64,000 nucleotides of DNA from Mesorhizobium_K marinum (GCF_040813715.1 NZ_JBFOCH010000010.1), one strand, 5' to 3'; counted from the stretch's first letter, positions 18,261-27,822 are shown. Numbers and translations: made by a program. The notes: generated by a model from the sequence alone, not told the origin.

Positions 18261-19377
18261 ATGACGATCAAGGTTGTAATGGCCGGGGCGACCGGCTGGG
18301 TTGGTCGGGCGATGGTGCCGGCGATTGCGGCACAGGGCGACATGATGCTGGCCGGCGCGGTCGCGCGCAATGCCGCCGGACAGGACTGCGGCGCCGCCCT
18401 TGGGTTGCCGCCCAACGCGGTAACCGTTTCGGCGACCCTCGCGGAGGCCCTGGCGCTGCCGTCCGACGTGGTCGTCGACTACACCAAGCCGGATGTCGTC
18501 AAGGCGAACGCGTTGGCTGCAATCTCCGCCGGGCGGCACGTGGTGATCGGCACGTCGGGCCTTGGAGCGGCCGACTATGCCGAGATCGACTCTGCGGCGC
18601 GGGGTAGTAGCGTCGGCGTCATCGCCGCCGGAAACTTCTCCATCACCGCGACGCTGATGAAGCGTTTTGCGCTGATGGCGGCGAAATATGTGCCCGATGT
18701 CGAGGTGATCGACTACGCCAGCGCCAAGAAGCCGGACGCGCCGTCCGGCACGGCGCGGGAACTTGCGGAGGCACTCGCGGACGTTCGTGGTCGCTCCACC
18801 GCGCGTCCGGTCGCGGAAGTGTCCGGTGTCCCGGGAACGCGCGGAGCGGCGGTCGGGGCAGGGTCGGGCGTGCAGGTTCACGCGCTTCNGCTCGCGGAAG
18901 TTCGCGGTCGCTCCACCGCGCGTCCGGTCGCGGAAGTGTCCGGCGTCCCGGGAACGCGCGGAGCGGCTGTCGGGGCAGGGTCGGGCGTGCAGGTTCACGC
19001 GCTTCGGCTGCCGTCCTACATCCTGTCCTGCGAAGCTCTGTTCGGCCTGCCTGACGAGCGCCTGACCATTCGCCACGACGCGGGCTCGTCGGCGGCTCCC
19101 TACGTTGCCGGTACGCTTCTNCGCGGAAGTGTCCGGTGTCCCGGGAACGCGCGGAGCGGCGGTCGGGGCAGGGTCGGGCGTGCAGGTTCACGCGCTTCGG
19201 CTGCCGTCCTACATCCTGTCCTGCGAAGCCCTGTTCGGCCTGCCTGACGAGCGCCTGACCATTCGCCACGACGCGGGCTCGTCGGCGGCTCCCTACGTTG
19301 CCGGTACGCTTCTGGCGATCCGCAGGGTGATGTCGGTCAAGGGGCTGGTTCGCGGGCTGGACGCGCTGATCGACTGA
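18261..19377 (+). CDS. dapB: 4-hydroxy-tetrahydrodipicolinate reductase, split by two scaffold joins
   Basis: DapB reduces HTPA to tetrahydrodipicolinate in lysine and diaminopimelate synthesis. Motifs: GATGWVGRAM nucleotide loop, VVDYTKPD, GTSGL, catalytic-site ASAKKPDAPSGTA (E. coli: HxxKxDAPSGTA) and the C-terminal HDAGSSAAPYVAGTL. An unusual point is SAKK where HHRHK-like residues are expected, placing it in a divergent dihydrodipicolinate reductase-like subgroup. N bases at 18889 and 19121 interrupt the frame; removing the repeated 117 and 193 bases gives exactly 807 bp, 268 aa. The text left of the first N and right of the second carries the same base variants, while the middle contig differs. 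Confidence 0.88.
18774..19005. repeat. contig-overlap duplication across N 18889
   Basis: Bases 18774-18888 match 18891-19005 with several substitutions, inside dapB. Confidence 0.92.
18929..19313. repeat. contig-overlap duplication across N 19121
   Basis: Bases 18929-19120 match 19122-19313 with a few substitutions, inside dapB. Confidence 0.92.
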
Positions 19378-19398
19378 GGCGCGGTCGCTCCGGCGCTA

Positions 19399-19644
19399 TT
19401 ATGCGCCGGCCACCTCCTGGACCGCCGGCAACGGCGTATGGCGAACGACGATGCGGGCGTGGTGCGGCACGCGCTTGTAGAGGTCGAGCACGTCCTGGTT
19501 GATCAGGCGCACGCAGCCGGACGATACGGCCTTGCCGATCGAGCGCCATTCGGGCGTGCCGTGCAGGCGGTAGAGCGTGTCCTGCTTGTTCTGGAAGATG
19601 TAGAGCGCGCGGGCGCCGAGCGGGTTCTTGATCCCCGGGGCCAT
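19399..19644 (-). other. duplicate 3' fragment of the L,D-transpeptidase gene (assembly overlap)
   Basis: This 81-codon piece repeats the last third of the neighbouring L,D-transpeptidase gene, including the active-site SSGCVRL. It stops at N 19645; its stop codon differs (TAA instead of TAG), which marks it as the other strain version. It should not be counted as a separate gene. Confidence 0.88.
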
Positions 19645-19903
19645 NCTCGGTCCCGCGCTATGCGCCGGCCACTTCCTGGACCGCCGGCAACGGCGTATGG
19701 CGAACGACGATGCGGGCGTGATGCGGCACGCGCTTGTAGAGGTCGAGCACGTCCTGGTTGATCAAGCGCACGCAGCCGGACGATACGGCCTTGCCGATCG
19801 AGCGCCATTCGGGCGTGCCGTGCAGGCGGTAGAGCGTGTCCTGCTTGTTCTGGAAGATGTAGAGCGCGCGGGCGCCGAGCGGGTTCTTGATCCCCGGGGC
19901 CAT
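19401..19903. repeat. contig-overlap duplication across N 19645
   Basis: Bases 19401-19644 match 19660-19903 with few substitutions, covering the 3' part of the L,D-transpeptidase gene. Confidence 0.92.
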
Positions 19904-20401
19904 GCCGCCATTCTCGACGGAATATTTCTCAAGATCCGGGCGACGCTTGATCATGTCCGCCGGCGGCTTCCAGCGTGGCCAGGGCTGCCGCCAGTGGATG
20001 ATGCCTTCGCCTTGCCAACTGAAGCCGTCGCGGCCGATCCCGACGCCGTAGCGCATGGCGGTGCCGCCCGGCTCGGTCAAGTAGAGGAAGCGCGTCGACG
20101 TGTCGACGACGACGGTTCCGGGCCGCTCGCCGGTCGGATCGACGACGCGCTGGCGGAAGAACTTCGAATCCATCTGCTGATAGGGGATTGCCGGGATCAG
20201 GTGTCCGCTGTCCTCGACCGCCGCGTAGCGAAGCGCCAGTTCGGCGTCGGAGACGGGGCCGCGCGGCAGCGCCGGCTTGACCGCCACGACTTCGGGCGTC
20301 TTGACCGGCGGGGTGGTGGTGCATCCGGCGAGGAACAGGGTGGCGGTGGCGGAGGCGGAAAGAAAGCTGCGGCGCGTCAGGCGAACGTCTTCAATAGGCA
20401 T
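19658..20401 (-). CDS. L,D-transpeptidase (YkuD family), lipoprotein-like
   Basis: A 247-aa YkuD enzyme that would form 3-3 cross-links in murein or attach proteins to it. The N terminus carries RRSFLSASATATLFLAGC, a twin-arginine-like signal with a lipobox (Cys ~27). The catalytic block HGTPEWRSIGKAVSSGCVRL contains the His and the Cys nucleophile, followed by NQDVLDLYKRV. The upstream VVVDTSTRFLYL strand opens the domain. ATG 20401 was chosen over the longer open frame because the signal starts there. Several such paralogues are usual in Rhizobiales, which rely on LD cross-links for polar growth; its neighbour is the polar-growth protein GPR. Confidence 0.92.
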   Translation of the reverse strand: MPIEDVRLTRRSFLSASATATLFLAGCTTTPPVKTPEVVAVKPALPRGPVSDAELALRYAAVEDSGHLIPAIPYQQMDSKFFRQRVVDPTGERPGTVVVDTSTRFLYLTEPGGTAMRYGVGIGRDGFSWQGEGIIHWRQPWPRWKPPADMIKRRPDLEKYSVENGGMAPGIKNPLGARALYIFQNKQDTLYRLHGTPEWRSIGKAVSSGCVRLINQDVLDLYKRVPHHARIVVRHTPLPAVQEVAGA

Positions 20402-20562
20402 GATGGACTGCGTACTCGATGCGTGCGGTGGATCGGCGAATCTTGGGACGCCTTGGCTTAAACTTGGGAAAGGCCGCCGCGTCCAGTACCGGACCCAAGG
20501 GCATGCGGCGATCTCACGCAAAGATGATCTTTGGTGAAGGCGAGGCGCGCCCGCCAAAAACG

Positions 20563-20594
20563 AAAAGGGCGGGGAGTTCCCCGCCCTTTCGTCT
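20563..20594 (-). terminator. intrinsic terminator of the GPR-like gene
   Basis: Stem GGGCGGGG / CCCCGCCC with a 4-base loop; on the minus strand it is followed by TTTTCGTTTTT. It lies just past the stop of the giant coiled-coil gene. Confidence 0.9.
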
Positions 20595-20614
20595 TGTGGT
20601 TCGGTCAGCCGTGA

Positions 20615-23600
20615 CTAGCGCAGCCGCCCCGCTGCATGAGCCAGCATCGTGTAGACCTTGCCGGTGTCCGACGTCAGGTAGGTCTGCGTCATGACGTTGT
20701 CCCGGTCGTTGCGGGCGACGTCCTTCAGCAGGCGCTCGAAATCCTCGCAGTAGCGGTCGACAGCGCCGCGGAATTCGCCGTCCGACTGGTACTTGCGGCG
20801 GATGTCGTCGAAGGTCTGCTGACCCTTGAGCGTGTAGAGGCGGCGCGTGAACACGTCGCGCTCGCCGCGGCGATAGCGGTCCCAGAGCTCGATCGAGGCG
20901 TCGTGGTCGATCGCGCGGGCGATGTCGACGGACAGAGAGTTCAGGGACTCCACGACCTGCAGCGGGGAACGCTGGCTCGGCGCTGCCGGACGCGGTGCCT
21001 CGGCAACCGCGACGCCGGCACTTTCCTCGCGGGACGCGCCCGACAGGAGGTCTCGCACCCAGCCGCCTTGCGGCGTGGCCGGCTGCGGCTGGCGCTGGGC
21101 CGGGGCAGGGGTAGGCGCTGCTGGACGGCGCGGCGCCTGGGGTGCAGGCTGGGCCACGGCCGGCGCTGGCTGGCGGCGCTGCGGCTCCTCGGCGCGCGGT
21201 GCCGGTGCAACTGCGGCCGGCGCGGCGGGACGCGGCGCAGGGGCCGGTGCAGCCTGACGCGGCGCCGGGCGGGCATCGGAGCTGTCGGCGTTGCGGCCCG
21301 ACTTGGCGACGATCGCGGAGAGCTCCTTCAGCGCGTTGATCTGCTCGCTGACGGCGCGGCGGATGGCGGTCGTCGATTCCTTGGCCTCCATGGGCAGCTC
21401 GAACACGCCCTTCTTGATCTCGGAGCGCGTCTCTTCCAGTTCGGCGCGGATCGCCTGCGCGGTGCTGCGCATTTCATCCGTTGCACCGCTGAAGCGGGAG
21501 GTCGCCGATTCGATCAGGTCGGCGAAGGCGGTGCGCATCTTCTCCGTCGATTCCAGCGTGCGGCCTTCCGCCTTTTCCATGGCGTTGCCGACGAGGTTTT
21601 CGAAGGAGCGCATGACGCGTTCCAGGTCTTCCGACTTCTTGACCAGGCCGACGGCCAGGTCTTCCAGCGACGACTGTCGCTCAAGCGTGTGCTCGAGGTT
21701 GTTCTGGGCCGAGCTGAGGAGGTCCGAGGCGCTGGCGAGCAGCCGCGAATGCGCCTCGAACTTGGTGGCGATGGTGGCCACCTCGCGCAGCGTGTTCGAC
21801 GACAGTTCGGTCAGACGGGTCGTGTTCTGGTCGACCAGGCGTGCCGAGCTGGCGAACGTCTGGGCAGCCTTGTCGGTGCTGGCCGAGAAGTTCTGCGTGC
21901 TTCCCGTCAGCTGTTCGTCGACCGCGGACAGGTTGGCCGCAGCCGCCTCGATCAGGCTGTTGAGCTGGCCGCTCGATTCCGACAGGCGGTCGATCAGGCT
22001 GGTCACGCCATGCGACAGGCTGTTGCGCGCGCCGTCGACGGCCGACAGCGTCTCGGCGGTGCGGTTGCTGAGCGCCGCGACGGACTCGGCGGTGCTGTCG
22101 CTCAGGGCCGCGACCGACTCGGCCGTGCGGTCAGTGAGAGCAGCGACCGACGCGGCGGTGCGGCTGGCAAGCGTGTTGACGGATTCTGCGGTGTGCTCCG
22201 ACAGGGCCGACAGCGTCTCCGCGGTGCGGCTGGCAAGCGCGTTGACGAGCGTCTGGTTCTCGGAGCGCAGGCGCTCGGTCGACCGGCTGGTCACCTCGTC
22301 GAGCGTCTTGGCCAGTTCGTCGCCGGTCTGGCCGAAGCGGTCGACCAGCGGGCGGGCGGTCTCGTCGAGGATCCTGGTGATCTCGGCGGAGCGTTCGGCC
22401 AGCATCGCGTTCAGTTCGCGGGTGTTGGTGCCGATCGTGCGCGCCGCCTCGTTGGTGCTCTGGCCGATATGCTGGCCGACCGCCGCGAAGGTCTCGGAGA
22501 TGACGTTGGCGCGCTCGATGAGCTGCTGCTCCGCCTGGGTGACCTGCTCGGTCAGCTTCTGGCCCATCGTTTCGGCGCCGCTCGCCAGGCGGTTCTCGGC
22601 GTCCTCGACATGCGCGTTGACGCGAGCCGCGACCGCCTGGGCTCCGGCGGCAAGACGCTCGTCGGCGATCAACAGGGTCTCGTCGATGGCGCGGGCGCGG
22701 GCGTCAAGCTCGGCCGAAGTCTGCTGCGCGCGGGCGACGATGCGCTGCTCGGTCTCGCCGAATGCGCTGATGATGCCTTCCGCGTGTTCGCCGATGGCCA
22801 TTGCGCTGTCGCTGATCTTGGCCGCAAGCCTCTGCTCGGCGTCATCGAACAGATTGCCGACTTCGAGTGCGCGGTTGGACAGGACCTGGGTCGTCTCGTC
22901 GACGCGCGTGGCGACCTGGCGGTCGACGGCGGCGAAGACGTTGCCGATCTCGGCGGCGCGGCCCGACAGGACATTCGCCGTTTCGGCAACCCGATCCGAG
23001 ATGCGCTTGTCGGCCTCTTCGAAGTTGAAGATGATCTCGCCGGCCCTGGTGCCCAGGGTGGCGGCGCTGTCAGCGACGCGGTCGGCCAGGCGCTGGTCGG
23101 CCTCGTCGAAGATGCGGCCGAGCTCGCCGGCGCGCGTCTCGAGCTTCTCGGCTCCGTCGGCGATGCGGGCGACCAGCTTCTCGTCGGCGCGGTCGAAGAT
23201 GCGACCGAGTTCGGCGGCGCGGGTCGACAGCGCATCGGCGGATTCGCTGATGCGCATGCCGAGGCGCTGGTCGGCGTCGTCGAAGTTGCGCACGATGTCG
23301 CCGGCACGGGCCGCGAGCGAGCCGACCGTTTCCATGGCGCGGGCCACGAGCTGCTGGTCCGCCTCGTCGAATGCCTGCGCGATCTGTTCGGCGCGGCTCG
23401 CCATGCGGTTGGCGATCTCGTCGGCATGCGAAACCAGCGCGCTCGAGGTCTCCTTGGCGCGGGCGGCCAGCCGCTGGTCGGCTTCGTCCATGACGCGGGA
23501 GATCTCGTTGGCGCGGTTAGCGACCAGTCCGGCCACCTCCTCGCCGCGGGCGAGCAAGGCGCTCGACGTCGCCGCGGTGCGGGCCTCGATCTTGCTGTCG

Positions 23601-26600
23601 GCTTCGCCGAAGGCCTTGGCGATGTCCTCGACGCGGGCGAGCAGGGCGCTCGACGTCTGTTCGGCGCGCTCGGCGAGGCGCTTGTCGGCCTCGGTGAACG
23701 CGGCGCCGGCCTGCTCGTTCAGCACATTGGTGACTTCCAGCACCTTGTCGCGCAGGGCGCCGGCCACCGTGACGGCGCTCTTCTCCAGCACCTGGCGGAC
23801 GTTCTCGACGCCCAGGTTCAGGGCGCGCTCCATGGTGCCGGTGCGCTCCTCGATGATACCGGTCTGGCGGCGGAACGCGTCCTCGATCTTCTCGACGTCG
23901 GCCGACACGGCCTGAGAGATATCGGCGCGCTTGCCGGCGATCGTGTCGATGTGGACGGCGATCTGGGCGTCGATGTCGCGGCGGGCCTCGGCCAGTTTGC
24001 CGAGATCCTCGTCGAGCGCACGCGCCATCGCGTCGCGGCCCTCGGCGAGGCGAACGACATGGCCGTTGACGACATCGTCGAACGCGGCGCGGCCATCGGC
24101 GACCTTCTCGAGGTCGGCCTGGAGGGCACGCGACAGCGTCTCGCGACCCTCGGCGATCTTCTGCACCTGAGCGGCGACCAGCCCGTCAACGGCGGAGCGC
24201 GCGTCAGTCAGCTTCTCGAGGTCGGCCTGCAGGGCGCGCGTGAGGATGTCGCGGCCCTCGGCCAGCTTCTCGACCTGGCCGGCGACCAGACCGTCGATGC
24301 CGGTGCGGCTTTCGGCCAGCTTGGAGAGGTCCTCCTCAAGGGCCTTGGTGAGCATGTCGCGGCCTTCCGCGAACTTCTGCACCTGGCCGGAGACGAAGGC
24401 GTCGATGGTGGCGCGGGTGTCGCCGAGCTTGTCGAGGTCGGCCTGCAGGGCATCCGACAGGACGGCGCGGCCCTGCGAAATCTTCTCGACATGGCTGGCG
24501 ACCAGCGAATCCACCTCGTTGCGGGCTTCCGAAATCTTGGTCAGGTCGACCTCGAGAGCGCGCTTGAGGATGTCACGGCCCTCGGCCAGCTTCTCGACCT
24601 GGCTCGCCACGATCGTGTCGATATTGGCGCGGCTGTCGGCGAGCTTGGAGAGGTCGGTCTCGAGCGCCTTGGTAAGGCCCGAGCGGCCTTCCGCGAACTT
24701 CTCGACATGGCTCTGCAGCAGGCCGTTGATGCCGGCGATGTCGGCTTCCAGCGCCTCGGCGAGGGTCTGGCGTCCGCGATCCAGGTGCTTCAGCTGCTCG
24801 GAGACCATGTCCTCGACGACCTGGCGGCCTTCCTTCAGCTTGTCGACGTCCTTTTCCAGGACCTGGGCGATCGAGTTGCGACCGTCGGCGAACTTCTGAA
24901 TCTGGCTTTCGACGAGGTTGTCGATGGCGGACAGGTCGGCCTTGAGTGCGCGCGAGAGGATGTCGCGTCCTTCCGAAAGCTTCTCGACCTGCGCCGCGAC
25001 GATGCCGTCGATCGACGAGCGCGCCTCCGACAGCTTGCCGAGGTCGGCTTCGAGCGCGCGGGACAGGATGTTGCGGCCCTCGGCCAGTTTCCCGACATGC
25101 CCGGCGACCATTTCGTCAATATTCGCACGGGTTTGAGTGAGTTTTTGCGAGTCTTCCGTGAGAATCTTCGACAGGCTGTCGCGGCTGGACGACAGGCGCT
25201 CGAGCTGGCTCGAGAGCGCCGCGTCGATCGAGGCGCGCTGGTCGTTGATCTTGCGCAGGTCCTCGTCGAGGGCGCGCGACAGCAGGTTGCGGCCTTCGGC
25301 AAGCTTCTGGACCTGCGTGCCGACGGCGGCGTCGATCGACGCGCGGCCCTCGGCGAACTTGGCGAGGTCGGACTGCAGTGCGGCGGCCATGCGGTCGCGG
25401 CTTTCCGACAGCTTGCGGGTGTGGTTCTCGACGGCATGCTCGATGCCGGTGCGGGCCTCGGCGAGGCGCTGGATGTCCGCGTCAAAGGCGCGCGAGACGA
25501 CATGGCGGGCATGGTCGAGGCGGCCAGCGAAGTCGGTGGCGCGGGATTCGAGCATGGAGGAGGTCGACTGCACGATGTCGGACATCTCCGCGCCGATGCG
25601 CGACTTGCCCTCGTCGATCATGCCGAACAGCGTCTCCTTGCCCTCGATGAAGGTGGTGGCGATCTCCTTCGCGCGCTCGACCAGCGTTTCGTTGATCTGG
25701 CGGGCGCGGGCCTCCAGCGCGGCGTTGAGCTTGGCCGTGCCGGTATCCAGCGCATGGGCGCGCGTCTCGAACTCGCTGATGAGCCCCTGGCCGCGTTCGG
25801 ACAGCGTGCGCTCGATGCTGTTGAGGCTGGCCTCGAACTCCGAGCTCAGCGTGCGCGCCGCGCCGCCGAGCAGCGAAACCATGCCCGAGGTGCGGTCGTC
25901 GAGCAGGTCGGTCAGCGAGCGGGTGAGGTTGTCGGTCGAATCCGTAAGCTTGGCGATGCGCGTGTCGAGCAGGCTGGCGAAGGCCTCGCCGGACGTGGTC
26001 AGCCGGTCGGTGATGGAATCGACGCGCGAATCCATGGAATCGAACAGGTTGATGCCGCTTTCGTTGATGCGGTCGATCAGCGTGTCTCCGGAGTTCGTGA
26101 TCGTCATCGACAGGTTGGTCGACGCGTTCAGGATCGAGTCGCGGATGATGTCGCTCGCCTGGCCGATTTCGTCGCGCAGGGTTTCGTGTGCACCGGTGAT
26201 CGAGGCGCGCACGCGCTCGGCATGCGTCACCACCGCCTCGCGTTCGCTGCCAAGGCCGTCGACGAGCGCGCGAATGCGCGCCGCGTTCTCGGAATAGGAG
26301 CGCTCGATCTGGTTCACTTCGGTATGGACGAGCGTTTCCAGTTCGACTGCGCGGGCGAGCGTGCGCTCGATGCCTTCGCCCATCGCCGCGACTTCGCGGC
26401 GAACGGCCTGGCCGACCGTCATGACGCGGTCCTGCGCCAGGTTCTCCGGCTCAGCGAGGCGGAATGCGACCTCGGTCATGGACTGCGCGGCGAGGCGCAT
26501 CTCCTGTGCGCGGCGCACCATCGCGGCAAACGCCCAGATCAGGATGACCGGGAGCAGCACGCCGACGATGAACATCAGCATCTCGGGGCGCGAAGCGACC

Positions 26601-27067
26601 TGGTCGATCGAGCCGGACTGCCACACCGTCGAACCGAACAGGCGGTCCGCGATGAAGGCGGCCGCGCCGAGCCACAGCACCGAAAGCAGGGCGGCGACCC
26701 AGTAGACGGTCCGCGACGCGCGCTTGTTCAGGCCGTTCAGCAACGACCGGAAGTCCTTCTGCCGGTCGTCGTTGGCCGGCGCGAAGCTGGCCGGCTGGGC
26801 GGCCGGGACGCGCTCGATCGGCCGGTCCACGGGGCGCTCGACGGGGCGCACGTCCTGCGCGGGCTTCTTCTGCGCGGCAGGCTGGCCGTTGCGGCCTTCG
26901 CGCGCGAGTTCGTCGGCCGCCTGTGAAATCTGGGCTTCCAGGTCGTCCATGGAGAGTGCCGAATCGGTGTTGTTGCGCTCTTCCGCGAAATCGAGATCGA
27001 GTGCGTTCTCCAGCTCCCGGGAGACGTCGCTTTCGATCGTCCTGGTGCTCGTCGGTTTCTTCGCCAT
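20615..27067 (-). CDS. giant membrane-anchored coiled-coil rod protein (GPR, growth pole ring type)
   Basis: A 2150-aa protein, close in size and layout to Agrobacterium tumefaciens GPR (about 2115 aa), which forms a ring at the growing pole and is needed for polar growth. An N-terminal cytosolic tail (1-115, acidic then Pro-rich) is followed by two membrane segments (about 121-140 and 163-184). A ~1700-residue helical rod follows, with three repeat types: fourteen 36- or 29-residue units (about 577-1063, pattern VEKLAEGRDILSRAL), a run of 29-residue units (about 1125-1455, DEADQRLADRVADSA) and six 11-residue units (about 1608-1675, LASRTAETLSA). An Ala/Pro/Arg-rich linker (~1940-2040) leads to a compact conserved C-terminal domain (~2055-2150). 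The orthology call rests on architecture and context. Confidence 0.88.
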   Translation of the reverse strand: MAKKPTSTRTIESDVSRELENALDLDFAEERNNTDSALSMDDLEAQISQAADELAREGRNGQPAAQKKPAQDVRPVERPVDRPIERVPAAQPASFAPANDDRQKDFRSLLNGLNKRASRTVYWVAALLSVLWLGAAAFIADRLFGSTVWQSGSIDQVASRPEMLMFIVGVLLPVILIWAFAAMVRRAQEMRLAAQSMTEVAFRLAEPENLAQDRVMTVGQAVRREVAAMGEGIERTLARAVELETLVHTEVNQIERSYSENAARIRALVDGLGSEREAVVTHAERVRASITGAHETLRDEIGQASDIIRDSILNASTNLSMTITNSGDTLIDRINESGINLFDSMDSRVDSITDRLTTSGEAFASLLDTRIAKLTDSTDNLTRSLTDLLDDRTSGMVSLLGGAARTLSSEFEASLNSIERTLSERGQGLISEFETRAHALDTGTAKLNAALEARARQINETLVERAKEIATTFIEGKETLFGMIDEGKSRIGAEMSDIVQSTSSMLESRATDFAGRLDHARHVVSRAFDADIQRLAEARTGIEHAVENHTRKLSESRDRMAAALQSDLAKFAEGRASIDAAVGTQVQKLAEGRNLLSRALDEDLRKINDQRASIDAALSSQLERLSSSRDSLSKILTEDSQKLTQTRANIDEMVAGHVGKLAEGRNILSRALEADLGKLSEARSSIDGIVAAQVEKLSEGRDILSRALKADLSAIDNLVESQIQKFADGRNSIAQVLEKDVDKLKEGRQVVEDMVSEQLKHLDRGRQTLAEALEADIAGINGLLQSHVEKFAEGRSGLTKALETDLSKLADSRANIDTIVASQVEKLAEGRDILKRALEVDLTKISEARNEVDSLVASHVEKISQGRAVLSDALQADLDKLGDTRATIDAFVSGQVQKFAEGRDMLTKALEEDLSKLAESRTGIDGLVAGQVEKLAEGRDILTRALQADLEKLTDARSAVDGLVAAQVQKIAEGRETLSRALQADLEKVADGRAAFDDVVNGHVVRLAEGRDAMARALDEDLGKLAEARRDIDAQIAVHIDTIAGKRADISQAVSADVEKIEDAFRRQTGIIEERTGTMERALNLGVENVRQVLEKSAVTVAGALRDKVLEVTNVLNEQAGAAFTEADKRLAERAEQTSSALLARVEDIAKAFGEADSKIEARTAATSSALLARGEEVAGLVANRANEISRVMDEADQRLAARAKETSSALVSHADEIANRMASRAEQIAQAFDEADQQLVARAMETVGSLAARAGDIVRNFDDADQRLGMRISESADALSTRAAELGRIFDRADEKLVARIADGAEKLETRAGELGRIFDEADQRLADRVADSAATLGTRAGEIIFNFEEADKRISDRVAETANVLSGRAAEIGNVFAAVDRQVATRVDETTQVLSNRALEVGNLFDDAEQRLAAKISDSAMAIGEHAEGIISAFGETEQRIVARAQQTSAELDARARAIDETLLIADERLAAGAQAVAARVNAHVEDAENRLASGAETMGQKLTEQVTQAEQQLIERANVISETFAAVGQHIGQSTNEAARTIGTNTRELNAMLAERSAEITRILDETARPLVDRFGQTGDELAKTLDEVTSRSTERLRSENQTLVNALASRTAETLSALSEHTAESVNTLASRTAASVAALTDRTAESVAALSDSTAESVAALSNRTAETLSAVDGARNSLSHGVTSLIDRLSESSGQLNSLIEAAAANLSAVDEQLTGSTQNFSASTDKAAQTFASSARLVDQNTTRLTELSSNTLREVATIATKFEAHSRLLASASDLLSSAQNNLEHTLERQSSLEDLAVGLVKKSEDLERVMRSFENLVGNAMEKAEGRTLESTEKMRTAFADLIESATSRFSGATDEMRSTAQAIRAELEETRSEIKKGVFELPMEAKESTTAIRRAVSEQINALKELSAIVAKSGRNADSSDARPAPRQAAPAPAPRPAAPAAVAPAPRAEEPQRRQPAPAVAQPAPQAPRRPAAPTPAPAQRQPQPATPQGGWVRDLLSGASREESAGVAVAEAPRPAAPSQRSPLQVVESLNSLSVDIARAIDHDASIELWDRYRRGERDVFTRRLYTLKGQQTFDDIRRKYQSDGEFRGAVDRYCEDFERLLKDVARNDRDNVMTQTYLTSDTGKVYTMLAHAAGRLR
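22041..22243 (-). repeat. six tandem 33-bp (11-residue) repeats within the GPR-like gene
   Basis: Coding repeat: six consecutive hendecads related to LASRTAETLSA, LSEHTAESVNT, LTDRTAESVAA. An 11-residue period is the hendecad of slightly right-handed coiled coils. Confidence 0.85.
22700..23690 (-). repeat. 29-residue coiled-coil repeat array in the GPR-like gene
   Basis: About eleven degenerate units built on DEADQRLADRVADSA then TLGTRAGEIIFNF. The period of 29 is clearest in the middle units; boundaries are approximate. Confidence 0.8.
23877..25336 (-). repeat. 36-residue coiled-coil repeat array in the GPR-like gene
   Basis: Fourteen consecutive units starting ID..V..QVEKLAEGRD. Twelve are 36 residues and two are 29, that is, shortened by exactly seven. 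Confidence 0.85.
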
Positions 27068-27340
27068 GACGCCGTTACCCTCTACTCAGCGCGTGCAAGC
27101 GCCTTGAACTGGCACAAAATCGTTCGCACACGAGGCTTATTATGGACCCGTCGTATCGTACTGACACAGACTGGTAAAAGAAACATGCAATCCCGCGGAT
27201 GAGTAAAAGTTTAAACATAAGGTTAACACTGTAGGGCTTTGCGGCGAATTTGTGCCCGGATTGCTGGGTTTCCCCGGTTAACGCCTTGTCCACCGGAAAG
27301 GCCTAGCGTCGGCAAACGGAAAATGCTCCGGAGGTCGACC
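27068..27340. promoter_or_regulatory. divergent promoter region between GPR-like and Hpt genes
   Basis: This 273-bp region is AT-rich compared with its surroundings and holds the promoters for both flanking genes. It contains two GTTAAC palindromes (27222-27227 and 27277-27282). The first is preceded by TTAA eight bases earlier, close to the CtrA site TTAA-N7-TTAA but one base too long. No clear -35/-10 pair could be fixed. Confidence 0.5.
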
Positions 27341-27721
27341 TTGGCAAATTTGCGCAATGGTTACGAGAACGTCGCCTTTTCGATGCCGGGCGGAGAACCT
27401 TCCGGTTCGCGGCGCGGCAGGCCACTGGATCTATCGCATCTCGCCGCGCAGACGATGGGCGATCGGGAGCTTGAGCGCGAGGTGCTGGCGATGTTTGCCG
27501 AGCAGGCGCAGGCCGTGCGCCGGCAGATCGCCAAGGCGGAGCTGAAGGAACGGCTCTTCCTCGCCCACGCGCTGAAGGGGTCGGCGCGGGGCGTGGGGGC
27601 TTTCCCGATCGCCGAATGCGCCAGCGCGATCGAACAGAGCCCGACCGACAGGCTGGTCCTCAAGCGCCTCGAACGGCTGATCGACGAGGCCTGCGATTTC
27701 ATCGCCTCCATCGACCGCTAG
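27341..27721 (+). CDS. Hpt-domain phosphotransfer protein
   Basis: A 126-aa protein whose C-terminal ~100 residues form a histidine phosphotransfer helical bundle, with phospho-acceptor His76 in LAHALKGSARGVGA (HxLKGxA pattern). It would relay phosphate between a hybrid kinase and a response regulator. I place the start at TTG 27341 because GGAGG lies six bases upstream; ATG 27323 in the same frame lacks such a site. No kinase or regulator gene is adjacent. It is divergent from the GPR-like gene, which may link it to cell-cycle or polarity control; that is inference. Confidence 0.83.
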   Translation: MANLRNGYENVAFSMPGGEPSGSRRGRPLDLSHLAAQTMGDRELEREVLAMFAEQAQAVRRQIAKAELKERLFLAHALKGSARGVGAFPIAECASAIEQSPTDRLVLKRLERLIDEACDFIASIDR

Positions 27722-27822
27722 GCTTTCGGCGCCGGGACGGCCAGCTTGGTCGCGCATGTGCCGCAGTTGACTCGGCGGCCGGAGTCATTATCAGCGGAAG
27801 GCTGATTTTCCGGGACTGCCTG

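Noticed and set aside
23877..25336. CRISPR-like or minisatellite array
   Set aside because: The 108- or 87-bp units are coding, in frame and diverged at the DNA level; they are protein repeats.
20636..26926. A 2096-codon open frame on the plus strand opposite the GPR-like gene
   Set aside because: It is a shadow: GC-rich codon bias and internal repeats keep the opposite frame open. It lacks a start context and any domain, while the minus frame has membrane segments, repeats and a family match.
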